Part shown: in pieces, positions 16,208 to 25,151 of the stretch
How the letters are laid out: each line of letters begins with the position of its first letter
Position numbering within the stretch: the first letter of the stretch is position 1
From: DASRCB01 sp035653295
GTDB lineage: Bacteria > Acidobacteriota > Terriglobia > Bryobacterales > Bryobacteraceae
Reading direction: 5' to 3'
Length of the DNA: 33,349 nt
Assembly (NCBI GenBank): GCA_035653295.1
Contig: DASRCB010000352.1
Location: 1-33,349, forward strand
Notes under the pieces: generated by a model
What the model was told of the DNA's origin: nothing
What the model saw: the letters and a program-made list of their open reading frames with translations, nothing else
Databases searched by the model: none
Made by a program: the position numbers and the translations under genes

Positions 16208-17224
16208 ATGTCTTCCGAACGTCGTATCCGCGCCTCGCGCGAAAATGGCGCAAAATCCCGCGGGCCCAAAACCCCCGAGGGCAAACTGCGCTCATCGAGA
16301 AACGCCATCAAACACGGCCTGCTCAGCGAAATCATCGTCCTCCCAACCGAGCCGGCCGAGCGCTTCCTGCAACTCTCTACCGAACTCGAAGACGAGTTCC
16401 GCCCCTCGACGCCTTTCCAGCGCCTTCAGGTCGAATCCATAGCCGCCTGCGCCTGGCGCATCCGCCGCGTCTGGGCGCTCGAGAAAACTGCATACAAATA
16501 CGAAGCCGGTCTCATGGGCCCCTGCCAACTCCCGCCCGACGAGAAGACCTACCGCTCCTTCCGCGCCATGGCCGACTTCACCAGGGCGCTCGAGCTCCTC
16601 AGCCGCTACGAATCCCGCTACGAGCGCCAGATGGCGAGGGCGTATAAAACGCTCATGGATTACAACCCGGAAAACGCGCCAAACGAACCTAATCCCACAA
16701 ACGAACACGACCCCAACGACCCACAACCAATTGACAGCACACCCGAAACCGCACCCAACGACGGCATAGCGGCCCAGCCCACCGAATTGACCCCTGATCC
16801 CTGGCCCCTGACCCCTGCCGCCGCAGCGGCGCCAATTGACAGCACACCCGAAACCGCACCCAACGACGGCATAGCGGCGCAGCACACAGCGGACCCCGGA
16901 CCCCGGTCCCCGGACCCCGGGTTTTCGGCCGAGCAGACAGCGGACCACGGACCACGGGCCACGGACCACCATCCCCACGCGACGGCCCTTTCGCCCAGCA
17001 CACCCGAAGTCCCTCCCAACGACGGCGTACCGGCCCAGCACACAGCGGACCCCGGACCCCGGTTCCCGGACCCCGCCTACCGCACTGCCTTGTTCTGTCC
17101 TTCCACCTCGTCCAGCGCCGCTCGCGCCTGCGTTGAACCCGGGTCGGCGCGAACCGCCGCCTGGAGTTCCCGGATCGCGTCCTCACGCCGGCCCTCGCGC
17201 ATGGCGAGAATTCCGAGATTGTAA
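16208..17224 (+). CDS. 'NGAKSRGPKTPEGK' family protein with repeat-expanded C-terminal tail
   Basis: The first ~155 residues (from MSSERRIRASREN) belong to a family common in Acidobacteria and some other phyla. It is marked by SRENGAKSRGPKTPEGKLRSSRNAIKHG and a later helical region rich in Arg/Glu (FQRLQVESIAACAWRIRRVWALEKTA). No function is known. The N-terminal motif resembles a short DNA- or RNA-binding basic segment, which is a guess. From about residue 155 the product is low-complexity Pro/Thr/Asp-rich sequence built from in-frame DNA repeats. The frame continues to 17224, overlapping the 3' end of the sulfatase-like gene on the other strand by 148 bases. The start ATG 16208 has a strong AGGAGGG ribosome site. 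The natural end may once have been earlier. Confidence 0.75.
   Translation: MSSERRIRASRENGAKSRGPKTPEGKLRSSRNAIKHGLLSEIIVLPTEPAERFLQLSTELEDEFRPSTPFQRLQVESIAACAWRIRRVWALEKTAYKYEAGLMGPCQLPPDEKTYRSFRAMADFTRALELLSRYESRYERQMARAYKTLMDYNPENAPNEPNPTNEHDPNDPQPIDSTPETAPNDGIAAQPTELTPDPWPLTPAAAAAPIDSTPETAPNDGIAAQHTADPGPRSPDPGFSAEQTADHGPRATDHHPHATALSPSTPEVPPNDGVPAQHTADPGPRFPDPAYRTALFCPSTSSSAARACVEPGSARTAAWSSRIASSRRPSRMARIPRL
16727..16878 (+). repeat. 47-bp perfect direct repeat, two copies
   Basis: The copies are 16727-16773 and 16832-16878, identical and 105 bases apart (35 codons), so the frame is kept. Each encodes PIDSTPETAPNDGIA. The identity indicates a recent duplication. Confidence 0.9.
16880..17063 (+). 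repeat. 28-bp direct repeat and GGACCCC/GGACCAC short tandem tract
   Basis: Identical 28-bp units lie at 16880-16907 and 17036-17063 (beginning CAGCACACAGCGGACC), 156 bases apart and again in frame. A diverged third unit starts near 16932. Between them are runs of CGGACCCC- and CGGACCACGG-like units encoding DPGPRSPDPG and DHGPRATDH. Confidence 0.85.
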
Positions 17225-18813
17225 TGCGCGCCAAAATTGCCCGGCGCAATGGCCGCCAGCTCCTCAAACTGCCGCCGCGCGCGACCGTAATCCCGCCGTA
17301 CCAGCCAGATCGTTCCAAGCAGCTGCTGCGCTGGCGCGTAAGCCGGATACATTTTCTGCACCGCCTTCAATTCCTCGATCGCATCGTCGAGACGCCGGAG
17401 GCGGTAGTAACAAACCGCGAGATAGAAGCGCGCCAGGCGGTTGCCGCCATCTTCCCCAAGTATCGTTCTCAGCTCGCGAATCGCGTCCGGAAATCGCCCC
17501 GCATTCGAGAATCGGATCGCACGGCCGTACGCTTCGTATTCCCGCAGCCGGTCTTTCGGGTCCGCGCCCGATCCCGCGCCCGACGGCGCGCCCGCCAGAT
17601 AACCGAGCGAGCGCAGGCCGGAGGTCGCCGCCTCGTCAGAGGCCGCCCGATGGGGTTGCCGTCCCCGCTGCTCCAGCGCGCCCAGCCGCCCTCTGAGAGC
17701 CAGCGCGCGCGATCGGTCCCGATCGTAGAGATTCCGCGTTTCGCCTGGATCCGCTGTCAGGTCGTACAACTCCGGTTTCGGAGCATCGATGTACTTGTAC
17801 CGGCCGAAGCGGATTGCTCGCAGCGCGCTACAGCCGAGGTGGTCGCGGGCGTACATGCTTTCGGCGTAGATGGCTTCCTCCCCCGGCGGGCGCCGAAGCA
17901 GGCTGTGCCCCTGAAACCGCGGGGGGGGCGCCACGCCGAGCGCGTGCAGCAACGTCGGCGCGACGTCAATCAGACTCCCGGGATCGTCGATCCGGCGTGG
18001 CTGCCGCCCCATCGCCGCGGGCCAGCGTATCACCAACGGTACCCACAAGGTGCTCTCGTAAATGAAGTAGCCGTGCGTCTGCTCTCCATGCTCGCCCAGG
18101 CTCTCGCCGTGATCGGCGGTGACAGCAATCACAGCATTCCCGAGGCGGCCCTGCGCAGCGAGGAACTCCGTGAAACCGCGGAACTGTTCGTCTATATACG
18201 CGATTTCGTTGTCGTAAGCGCCGTGCGAGTACGGCTGGTGAGCATCGTACAAATGGATGAACGCAAACAACGGCCGACCCGGCTGATGCGCGATCCATTG
18301 CCGCGCGGCGGCGAAGACCGCCTCCGCGGACCGCTTCACTTCCGGCGGCTCTTCTCCGAAGTCTGGGCCGAGGTGAAACGGGCTGTCGTATATATCGAAG
18401 CCGGACGTCAGTCCGAAGCGCGCGTCCAGAACATAGCCGCCGGCGAACGCCGCCGTTGCATAACCGCGGTCTCTGAGCACCGCCGCGAGCGTAACCGCGC
18501 CGGCCGGCGCCTGCTCTCCGTTTTCCTCGACGCCATGAGTAAACGGGTATGTGGAAGTCAGCAGCGAGGTGTGGGCGGGGAGCGTCAGCGGAACCGGAGT
18601 TTCGATGCGGCTGAACAGCGTACCCTCCCGCGCCAGCGCGTCAAGACCAGGAGTGCGCGCCCTGCGGTCGCCATAACAGCCGAGATGATTGGCGCGCAGG
18701 GTATCGATGGAAATCAGGATCAGAGATGGCTGCTGCTCTGAAAAAGCAAAACACGGAAACGCTCCCCACATGCAGGCGAGGAGCGTTCCCGTGTTGAACT
18801 GCCGGCGCCACAT
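17077..18813 (-). CDS. Sulfatase-like alkaline-phosphatase-superfamily hydrolase fused to TPR repeats
   Basis: Residues about 28-380 are a sulfatase domain: the metal ligand Asp37 in LILISIDTLRANHLGCYG, and VTADHGESLGEHG with Asp234/His235. Where true sulfatases have C/S-x-P-x-R (the formylglycine site), this protein has PVPLTLPAHTSL with Thr77. It therefore lacks the formylglycine cysteine and should use threonine, as phosphatases and phosphoethanolamine transferases do. Residues about 420-575 are at least four TPR repeats, suggesting a partner protein. A signal sequence is present; LLAC (11-14) could be a lipobox, but the hydrophobic stretch before it is short. The start lies 13 bases after the TonB receptor stop, so the two form an operon. 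The substrate is unknown. Confidence 0.92.
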   Translation of the reverse strand: MWRRQFNTGTLLACMWGAFPCFAFSEQQPSLILISIDTLRANHLGCYGDRRARTPGLDALAREGTLFSRIETPVPLTLPAHTSLLTSTYPFTHGVEENGEQAPAGAVTLAAVLRDRGYATAAFAGGYVLDARFGLTSGFDIYDSPFHLGPDFGEEPPEVKRSAEAVFAAARQWIAHQPGRPLFAFIHLYDAHQPYSHGAYDNEIAYIDEQFRGFTEFLAAQGRLGNAVIAVTADHGESLGEHGEQTHGYFIYESTLWVPLVIRWPAAMGRQPRRIDDPGSLIDVAPTLLHALGVAPPPRFQGHSLLRRPPGEEAIYAESMYARDHLGCSALRAIRFGRYKYIDAPKPELYDLTADPGETRNLYDRDRSRALALRGRLGALEQRGRQPHRAASDEAATSGLRSLGYLAGAPSGAGSGADPKDRLREYEAYGRAIRFSNAGRFPDAIRELRTILGEDGGNRLARFYLAVCYYRLRRLDDAIEELKAVQKMYPAYAPAQQLLGTIWLVRRDYGRARRQFEELAAIAPGNFGAHYNLGILAMREGRREDAIRELQAAVRADPGSTQARAALDEVEGQNKAVR

Positions 18814-18827
18814 GGCGGCGCGCCGCC
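18814..18827 (-). promoter_or_regulatory. Perfect 14-bp palindrome filling the TonB receptor/sulfatase-like junction
   Basis: GGCGGCGCGCCGCC occupies the space between the receptor's stop codon and the ATG of the sulfatase-like gene, replacing a Shine-Dalgarno sequence. As RNA it could fold into a hairpin with 5-bp arms and a CGCG loop right before the start, so translation of the second gene may depend on ribosomes arriving from the first. That role is inferred. Confidence 0.45.
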
Positions 18828-21800
18828 TAGAACTGGAAGCGCAGAGCGAAGTTGATTTGCCGTGCTGTCGACGATCCGCTCAGGTAATTCCCGTTGGTGC
18901 TGGTGATCACCGCGGCGGTATCCGGCGAGCTGATGTCGCCGTCCGGATAACCGAAGTTCGGGTGATTCAGCACGTTCGATGCGGTCGCCTGGAATCTCAG
19001 GATTTTGTTCTCGGCGATGGTGAACTCCTTCATGAGAGACAGGTCCAGGTTTCTCATTCCCGGGGTCTGGAGAATATTCACTCCGGCATTGCCGAAACGG
19101 CCGATGTTCGCCGGATTGTCGCAGACAGGGTTGCTCGCCGGACAGCCGGGAATGGCAAATGCATTCACGTTGAACCAGTTGTCAATGGTCTGGTGCGCGG
19201 GATAGAGCGGAACGCCGGGAACCACGTCCGGCCGGCCGCCAATGGTGTTCGTGTTCGAAGGATCGAAGCCGTCAAAAGTCGGCGTGAACCACTGCCCGGT
19301 TTGCAGCGTCACCACTCCCGAAAGCCGCCAGCCGCCGGCAACTGCTTCGACGAATCCCGGCATGTTCCTCAGGAAGGTTCGCCCCCGGCCGATCGGCAGA
19401 GCATACACCGCGTCAGCGAAAAAGCGGTGAGTGGGCGTGAACGCGTTGTGCCCCCACTCGGCGCGGCGGTCGAACTGGTTCTGAATGGGATTGTCGGCGT
19501 ACACCCAGTCGTCGTCGGACTGGTCGGTGAGATCGCTGGCCCACGTCCACCCGGCGCTGAACAGCAGCCCTTTGCTCAGACGCTTGTTCGCCGCCACCTG
19601 CAGCGAGTTGTATTTCTGGCTCGCGCCGTTTTCGAACCATGTAATGGTGTTGAAGTTCGGGTTCGGCAGCCTGCTGATATCGAAAGGCGTCGTGCTCGGC
19701 GGCGGCTGATTGATGTTGCGGCCGTAGAGCAGGTTGACCGCGTGCGAACCCACGTAGGCCACCGACAGTCCGACGCTGCCGATCTGCCGCTCCACAGTGA
19801 TGTTCCACTGCTGCAGGTAGGGGATCTTCAGCTTCGGGTTGAACCCGGAAACGTCCTCAAACGCGGCGACCTGCCCCGCCTGCGGCACGAACGGGCTGGA
19901 CATGGTCAGCAGCGGAACTCCGCCGCTGATGGTGTTGAAAAAGGTTTCGCTTCCGCCGAACGGACCGCCTTCCATGGAGCGCGTAATCGTGCCGTAGATC
20001 GTGTTGCCGTACAGTCCGTACCCCGCGCGGACCACGGTCTTTCCGTCGGAAGTGAGCTTGTAAGCGATTCCGACACGCGGATAGATATTCGCTTTGGGGA
20101 ATTGCAGCAGGGTGTCACTGGGATAGTGAGCCTGACTCGCGGTCAGGATCGGCACAGTGGAAGGGAACAGAGGGTTCACCGACTTGAGGCCCGAATCCGG
20201 AACCACCAGGGCGCCCGCGGCGGGATCGTAGCTGAAGATACGTCCGAACTTATCGTGATACGGCGTGGATAACTCCCAGCGCACGCCGTAAGTGAGGGTC
20301 AGGCGCTGCGAAACCTTGAACTGATCCTGCGCGTAGAAGTAGGCCATCGTTCCACGTAGGTACGAACTGGGCGCCGGATCGGAAACGCCCGTCTTCTGCG
20401 GCAGGCCGAGCAGAAAGTCGGCGTATGCCGAGCCGGTGTACCGTCCGGTGAAATTGAACGAGCCGTAAAGGTTGTTGGGAAGGTAGTTCTGGTTGATTGC
20501 GTCGTGAACGAAATCGGCGCCGAACTTGAACGCATGCCGGCCCGTGGTCCAGCTCAGGTTATCGGTCCACTGGTAATTGGTAAGCGCCTTGTCGTGGATG
20601 GAGTAGCTGCTCGTGCCGGTAATGCCGGTAATGCTGAGCGTCGGCTGGCCGGGAATTCCCGTTGTAGCGATGCCGGCAATACCCGCGTCGCTGACGATCT
20701 GGTCACCCTGCAGCGTGCTCGAAACATCGCTGGTATCGCGTGAATAACCGGCGCGGAATTCATTCAGCAGGGCCGCGCTGAACGTGTGCGTATACGACAG
20801 CATCGCGTTACCGCTGTTGCGCTGCTGATTGTAAGTGCCCACCGGCGGCAGATTGCCGCGCTGGCCGAGCACGTTCATCCGGTGATAGCTATAGCGGCCG
20901 AAGATCGTATCGCGTTCGCTGAAGTAATGATCGATTCGGCCGTCAACCACCTTGAAATCGGTGTGGCTGGGCAGGAGTCCGCACCAGTTGCCCGCCGTCG
21001 CATTCGCGCCGCCACAGTTGGGCTGAGGATAGAATTCCTGCTGCAGCTTCTGCGACACCGGGCTGATCAGACTGGAGGGAATGATATTGCCGGCGAACGG
21101 CTGCCCGGTAAATGGATTGGTCAGGACCTTGTCCGGAAGCAGGTTGCTGAAGTTGCCGGTCTGCCACGATGCCAGTGGAGTATTATCGGTGATGACCCGG
21201 CGGCCATGGTCGAACGAGCCTTCGTAATCGGCGAAGAAGAATGTCTTGTTCTTCCTGATTGGACCGCCGACGCTGGCGGCGAAATCGTTATACACCCGGA
21301 AAGGCACCGTGGAGGCGAAGAAATCGCGGGCGTTCAGGGCATTGCCGTTGTAGTCGTAGTAGAGACTTCCGTGCAGGTTGTTGGTTCCGGACTTGCTCAC
21401 GGTTGTGACCGTCGTAGCGCCTTTGAATTCCGCCGGCGCGTCGACCAGGACATAGTTGATCTCGGCCACGCCTTCCAGGTCCGGTCCAATCCCCGAGCCG
21501 CCGGAGCCTGACAGGTCCTGCATTTCGACGATGCCGTCATTGGTCCAGTAGGTATCCACCTGGCGCGCGCCGGGTCCGGCGTAATTGCCGGAGTCGTTCA
21601 CGCCGACGCCCGGGTTGTACATGACGAAGCCCTGGTTCGTGTTTCCCTGACGCACTTCGAGAGCGCTGTCCAGCAATTCCGTCTCGGTCTTCACGTAGCT
21701 GGTCGTGGCCGTTTCCGTCGTAATGACCGGCGCTTCGGCCTGCACGTCGACGTGAGAGCTCGCCACGCCCACGTTGAGCCGGAAATCGGCGGTAACGACG

Positions 21801-22117
21801 TGATTGGCATCGAGCACGACATCGTTCTTCTCGCCGGGCGTGAATCCCGCGGCCTCAGCGCGTACGCTGTACCTGCCGGGAATGAGGTCGGGAACGGTAT
21901 AAACGCCCGCCGACGAAGTGGACTGCCGGCGGACAAGATTGGTGTCCTGGTTCGTGACGATAACCTGGGCCTGCGGCACAGCCGCGCCGCTGGGATCGGT
22001 AATAACCCCGGTGATGGACCCGAAGGTGGTCTGCGCCAGAGCGGACGCAGCAGTCAATGCGCCCCAGATGCAGATGGATGCAAAGCGGCGGCTAAACCGC
22101 AGATGTAAAACAGCCAT
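18827..22117 (-). CDS. TonB-dependent outer-membrane receptor with carboxypeptidase-regulatory-like N-terminus (Oar-like)
   Basis: The 1096-residue product has a signal peptide (to ALAQ, about residue 29). A carboxypeptidase-regulatory/Cna-B-like domain follows (about 30-115, TTFGSITGVITDPSGAAVP), then the plug (about 120-240, including QVDTYWTNDGIVEMQDLSG) and a long 22-strand-type barrel ending in INFALRFQF. The terminal Phe is the usual outer-membrane assembly signal. This acidobacterial family is thought to import oligosaccharides or peptides. I chose the ATG at 22117 because it has a strong AGGGGGAG ribosome site and starts the signal peptide; the frame is open upstream to 22324 without either. 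Residues about 5-12 are encoded by a REP-like GC-rich hairpin segment (22085-22100). It leads an operon with the sulfatase-like gene. Confidence 0.94.
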   Translation of the reverse strand: MAVLHLRFSRRFASICIWGALTAASALAQTTFGSITGVITDPSGAAVPQAQVIVTNQDTNLVRRQSTSSAGVYTVPDLIPGRYSVRAEAAGFTPGEKNDVVLDANHVVTADFRLNVGVASSHVDVQAEAPVITTETATTSYVKTETELLDSALEVRQGNTNQGFVMYNPGVGVNDSGNYAGPGARQVDTYWTNDGIVEMQDLSGSGGSGIGPDLEGVAEINYVLVDAPAEFKGATTVTTVSKSGTNNLHGSLYYDYNGNALNARDFFASTVPFRVYNDFAASVGGPIRKNKTFFFADYEGSFDHGRRVITDNTPLASWQTGNFSNLLPDKVLTNPFTGQPFAGNIIPSSLISPVSQKLQQEFYPQPNCGGANATAGNWCGLLPSHTDFKVVDGRIDHYFSERDTIFGRYSYHRMNVLGQRGNLPPVGTYNQQRNSGNAMLSYTHTFSAALLNEFRAGYSRDTSDVSSTLQGDQIVSDAGIAGIATTGIPGQPTLSITGITGTSSYSIHDKALTNYQWTDNLSWTTGRHAFKFGADFVHDAINQNYLPNNLYGSFNFTGRYTGSAYADFLLGLPQKTGVSDPAPSSYLRGTMAYFYAQDQFKVSQRLTLTYGVRWELSTPYHDKFGRIFSYDPAAGALVVPDSGLKSVNPLFPSTVPILTASQAHYPSDTLLQFPKANIYPRVGIAYKLTSDGKTVVRAGYGLYGNTIYGTITRSMEGGPFGGSETFFNTISGGVPLLTMSSPFVPQAGQVAAFEDVSGFNPKLKIPYLQQWNITVERQIGSVGLSVAYVGSHAVNLLYGRNINQPPPSTTPFDISRLPNPNFNTITWFENGASQKYNSLQVAANKRLSKGLLFSAGWTWASDLTDQSDDDWVYADNPIQNQFDRRAEWGHNAFTPTHRFFADAVYALPIGRGRTFLRNMPGFVEAVAGGWRLSGVVTLQTGQWFTPTFDGFDPSNTNTIGGRPDVVPGVPLYPAHQTIDNWFNVNAFAIPGCPASNPVCDNPANIGRFGNAGVNILQTPGMRNLDLSLMKEFTIAENKILRFQATASNVLNHPNFGYPDGDISSPDTAAVITSTNGNYLSGSSTARQINFALRFQF

Positions 22118-22250
22118 GGAACTCCCCCTGATGAGATCCATCGTACAGTATGCCCGTTCGCCGCCGGAGGTGTTCGCCGCCGGGCACCCACAGCCGCAGC
22201 GGATCATTGGTATTCTGAAAACCGCCACACCGCGTTTCAAAGGAGATTCC

Positions 22251-22763
22251 ATGACTCGTTTCCTCGTTGCAGCCGCGTGCGCTGCGTTTGCCGTGTCGGC
22301 ATTCGCCGCCGAAATGCCCGCCAACCACTCCGACGTCTTCGCGAAGCACTGGAAGACCGCCGGGGACTACACTGTGGCCATTGCCGACCAGATGCCGCCC
22401 GAGACATACAGCTTCAAGCCCGTGCCGGAAGAGATGAGCTTCGCCGAGCAGCTGGTGCACATCGCCCAGGCCAATGCGTATTTCTTCTCCACACTCACGG
22501 GCGACAAGTTCACGGAGACAAAACCCACCGCGCTCGATAAGGCGGCGGTCATGAAATACCTGCGCGATTCATTCGACTGGACCAATGCGGAGTTCGCGAA
22601 GATCACCCCGGCGCAGATGCAGAACTCATACAAGATGGAAGGCACGCAGATGTCCGGCCATGAGGTGCTCATGCTCGCGTGGAATCACACCACTCATCAT
22701 CGCGGCCAGCTGATCGTCTATTTGCGGCTCAATCACATCAAGCCGACCGATTATAAGTTCTAA
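22251..22763 (+). CDS. DinB-family protein with signal peptide
   Basis: The 170-residue protein has a signal peptide (MTRFLVAAACAAFAVSAFAA) followed by a DinB-like four-helix bundle. The likely metal ligands are His70 (EQLVHIAQ), His146 and His150 (AWNHTTHHRGQL), the usual one-plus-two arrangement. The family includes thiol-transfer enzymes (bacillithiol and mycothiol type), but most members are uncharacterised. An exported form implies a periplasmic role. A good AAGGAG ribosome site lies 5 bases before the ATG. The stop is one base before the GTG of the Kelch-like gene. It is divergent from the TonB receptor with about 130 bases between the starts. Confidence 0.92.
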   Translation: MTRFLVAAACAAFAVSAFAAEMPANHSDVFAKHWKTAGDYTVAIADQMPPETYSFKPVPEEMSFAEQLVHIAQANAYFFSTLTGDKFTETKPTALDKAAVMKYLRDSFDWTNAEFAKITPAQMQNSYKMEGTQMSGHEVLMLAWNHTTHHRGQLIVYLRLNHIKPTDYKF

Positions 22764-22764
22764 T

Positions 22765-25146
22765 GTGCGGGCACTGGCGTGCTTTGTTGCATTCGCTTCG
22801 TACGTTGTAGCGGCTGATCTTCCCGCGAATCGCTGGACGGAGGTGGCGCGAGACGCCGCGGGCGCGCGGCCCGGCAGCGCCATTCACTACGTCAGGGAAG
22901 CGCACGCATTCTACCTGTGGGGGTTCATGAACGATGACCCCGACCTGCTGCAGGAACAGCCGCTGATGCGCATCCCCGAATACGACATGGTGACGTTCGA
23001 TCCGGCCATCGCGCAGTGGAAGAGTGACTTGCCCGCTGCGTGGGCGGAGCAGTGGAGCAGGCGGCTGCCGCTCGCGTACGTCCCCCGAACTTACTCGGGC
23101 ATCACCAGCGGAAGTGAGCGCACGGTCGTTCGCGGCGCCACCGACGACCACGAGGCTTGTCCACGCCCCGACCTCAACGTCGTCTTCGATCAGGTGGTCT
23201 ACGTTCCTACCCGGCACGAGCTCCTGTACTTCACCGGGGGCGCGACTGCCGCCTACAGCACCGCCGAGCGGCGATGGACCGATCTCAAACCGAAGCATTC
23301 GCCTCCGCCCGTTCTCGGCGGTTCGCTGGCGTATGACCCCTTGCATGACGAGGTGCTGCTGTTTGGCGGCGGCCACGTGGCCGAGCACGGGCGCGATCGG
23401 CAGCCGGTCGGATACAGCAGGACCTGGGTGTACAACCCGCGGACCAACGACTGGCGCGAGTTGCCGGCCGCGACCGAGCCCCCGCCGCGGATGAACACGC
23501 GCGTGGTCACCGACACGCGCGACAACCTGCTGATCGTCTTCGGCGGCGACTCACAATCGCATTACCTGGCCGATACGTGGATCTTCGACCTCGGCTCGCG
23601 CACATGGCGCAAATCGAAAACGGTTGCAGGCCCGGAGGCGCGAGCCGGCCACTTCACGGTATACGACCCTGATACCGGGTGGGTGATCGTCGGCGGCGGG
23701 TACAATCGCCGCGATCTTACGGACATGTGGGCCTACGATGCGCGCGCGGACCGATGGAGCAAGCTCGCCGGCGATGTGCCGGCCGGGTTCTATCTGACCG
23801 CCGACATCGCACCCGATCGTCGCCTTCTGGTGCTCGCGACGAGCACTCGCGCCGCCGGCGATCGCATGACCTGCAACGTGCTGTTCCCGGTCCGGACCAC
23901 CTACCTGTACCGCATCGACCCGCACAACATCCTGGTCGAAGCAGCGCTCAGCCGACAGCAGGCCATTCCGAAGCGCGAGCCGCAGAAGCAGGGAACCGGA
24001 GAGCGCATCGACTTCAACAGCCTGCCTCGGAATCGCTGGGTTCTCCTTCGCAATCCCGGACGCGCCGCGCCAACGCGCACCTGGGGAACAGCAACGTTCG
24101 ACGTGGATCAGGAACGCATTCTCTACTGGGGAGGCGGGCACTGCGGGTATGGCGGGAATGACGTCGATATGTACGACGTTTCCGGGAACACCTGGCGGTC
24201 GAGCGAAGAGAGTCCTGAATATCCGGAGCGACTTTGGAACCACGGTGTCCGTGAGGCGGGCATTACCTTCGGGGGACGCCCGTGGATGGAGCACGGGCGC
24301 CGTATCTATGCGTATGATCCGGTGAGTCACCGGATGATAGTGGTTCGGCGGCTGCGACTTACATCGGGCTACGACGCGGTGGTCGCGCGAAACGCTCCTT
24401 CTTCCGGCAACGTGGCGCCGGACGCGTTGGTGAACCCGCCGTCATCGTACGTCAGATTCGTAACCTGGACGTTCGATCCCGCCACTTCGGAATGGAACCT
24501 CGCCGGCGGCGCGCCGCTGGGTGTCGACACGCTGGTGTCTACGCCGCTCGGCGTGATCGGCATCAATGTGGATTGGCCGTCGCAGCTGAACGACGCCGGA
24601 TACGACCTTCCCTGGAGACCCGAAGCGCCCGAGAGGCCCACGGCCGTGTACCTGTATAACGCCGCGGCGAGGTCATGGAAACGGCTCGACCGCCACAGCC
24701 CGGAATCACCGCAGCATCTGTATGAGCAGACCAGTCTCGCCTGGGATTCACGGCGAAATCTGCTGATTCTCCACGGCGGAGGCGCCAGGCGAGATGAGTT
24801 GTGGACGTTCGACATGCGCAGCGGCGCCTGGCGCAATATGCATCCGAAAGCAAACGGCGCGCCGCCGCAGTGTTCGCGCGAGGCGGTCTACCTCCCTCGG
24901 GAGGACGCGTTTCTCACGTACGGCGATGGCGCATGGATTTGGAAGCCGTCGGCCAACGCATGGCATTCCGTTCGGATTCCGTTCGACTCCCCGGCGCCGG
25001 CCGCGGGTGAGAACCGGGCGTTAGTATACGACCCGAAGCTGGACGTCGTCTTTCTCCTGCTGGGCGCCGGAGGCGACGACGGCCTCGCGCAGGTCTACGC
25101 ATTGCGATTCGCCGAGGCAAGTACCTACTCTCGTATTTGGAGGTAG
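22765..25146 (+). CDS. Secreted Kelch-type beta-propeller protein
   Basis: The 793-residue protein starts with GTG at 22765, one base after the DinB-like stop, and opens with a signal peptide (to about VVAADLPANRW). It contains many Kelch-like blades (GG...W pattern): VLLFGGGHVAEHG...TWVYNPRTNDWREL, IVFGGDSQSHYLADTWIFDLGSRTWRKS, VIVGGGYNRRDLTDMWAYDARADRWSKL, ILYWGGGHCGYGGNDVDMYDV and LLILHGGGARRDELWTFDM. These fit two propellers joined near residue 410. I see no catalytic residues of galactose-oxidase type. It probably acts in the periplasm or at the surface as a binding scaffold. Each end touches a neighbour: the TPR gene's ribosome site lies inside its last codons. Confidence 0.88.
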   Translation: MRALACFVAFASYVVAADLPANRWTEVARDAAGARPGSAIHYVREAHAFYLWGFMNDDPDLLQEQPLMRIPEYDMVTFDPAIAQWKSDLPAAWAEQWSRRLPLAYVPRTYSGITSGSERTVVRGATDDHEACPRPDLNVVFDQVVYVPTRHELLYFTGGATAAYSTAERRWTDLKPKHSPPPVLGGSLAYDPLHDEVLLFGGGHVAEHGRDRQPVGYSRTWVYNPRTNDWRELPAATEPPPRMNTRVVTDTRDNLLIVFGGDSQSHYLADTWIFDLGSRTWRKSKTVAGPEARAGHFTVYDPDTGWVIVGGGYNRRDLTDMWAYDARADRWSKLAGDVPAGFYLTADIAPDRRLLVLATSTRAAGDRMTCNVLFPVRTTYLYRIDPHNILVEAALSRQQAIPKREPQKQGTGERIDFNSLPRNRWVLLRNPGRAAPTRTWGTATFDVDQERILYWGGGHCGYGGNDVDMYDVSGNTWRSSEESPEYPERLWNHGVREAGITFGGRPWMEHGRRIYAYDPVSHRMIVVRRLRLTSGYDAVVARNAPSSGNVAPDALVNPPSSYVRFVTWTFDPATSEWNLAGGAPLGVDTLVSTPLGVIGINVDWPSQLNDAGYDLPWRPEAPERPTAVYLYNAAARSWKRLDRHSPESPQHLYEQTSLAWDSRRNLLILHGGGARRDELWTFDMRSGAWRNMHPKANGAPPQCSREAVYLPREDAFLTYGDGAWIWKPSANAWHSVRIPFDSPAPAAGENRALVYDPKLDVVFLLLGAGGDDGLAQVYALRFAEASTYSRIWR

Positions 25147-25151
25147 ATAAC

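Noticed and set aside
16727..17063. CRISPR array
   Set aside because: Repeats are few, unevenly spaced, in frame and GC-biased, with no spacer pattern and no cas genes.
11..18799. Lipoprotein signal in the sulfatase-like protein (LLAC)
   Set aside because: The hydrophobic stretch before Cys14 is very short, so a lipobox cannot be claimed; it is only mentioned as a possibility.
17224..20272. Two long plus-strand frames opposite the sulfatase-like and TonB receptor genes
   Set aside because: Both are Arg-rich and composition-driven. The opposite strand encodes well-recognised proteins over the same span.
22085..22100. Full REP element at the start of the TonB receptor gene
   Set aside because: The stem is only 4 bp (GCGG/CCGC) and no second hairpin follows, so it is not listed as a repeat feature.
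22118..22324. Extension of the TonB receptor by 69 residues
   Set aside because: The signal peptide and AGGGGGAG ribosome site fix the start at 22117. The extension has neither, and it overlaps the start of the divergent DinB-like gene.
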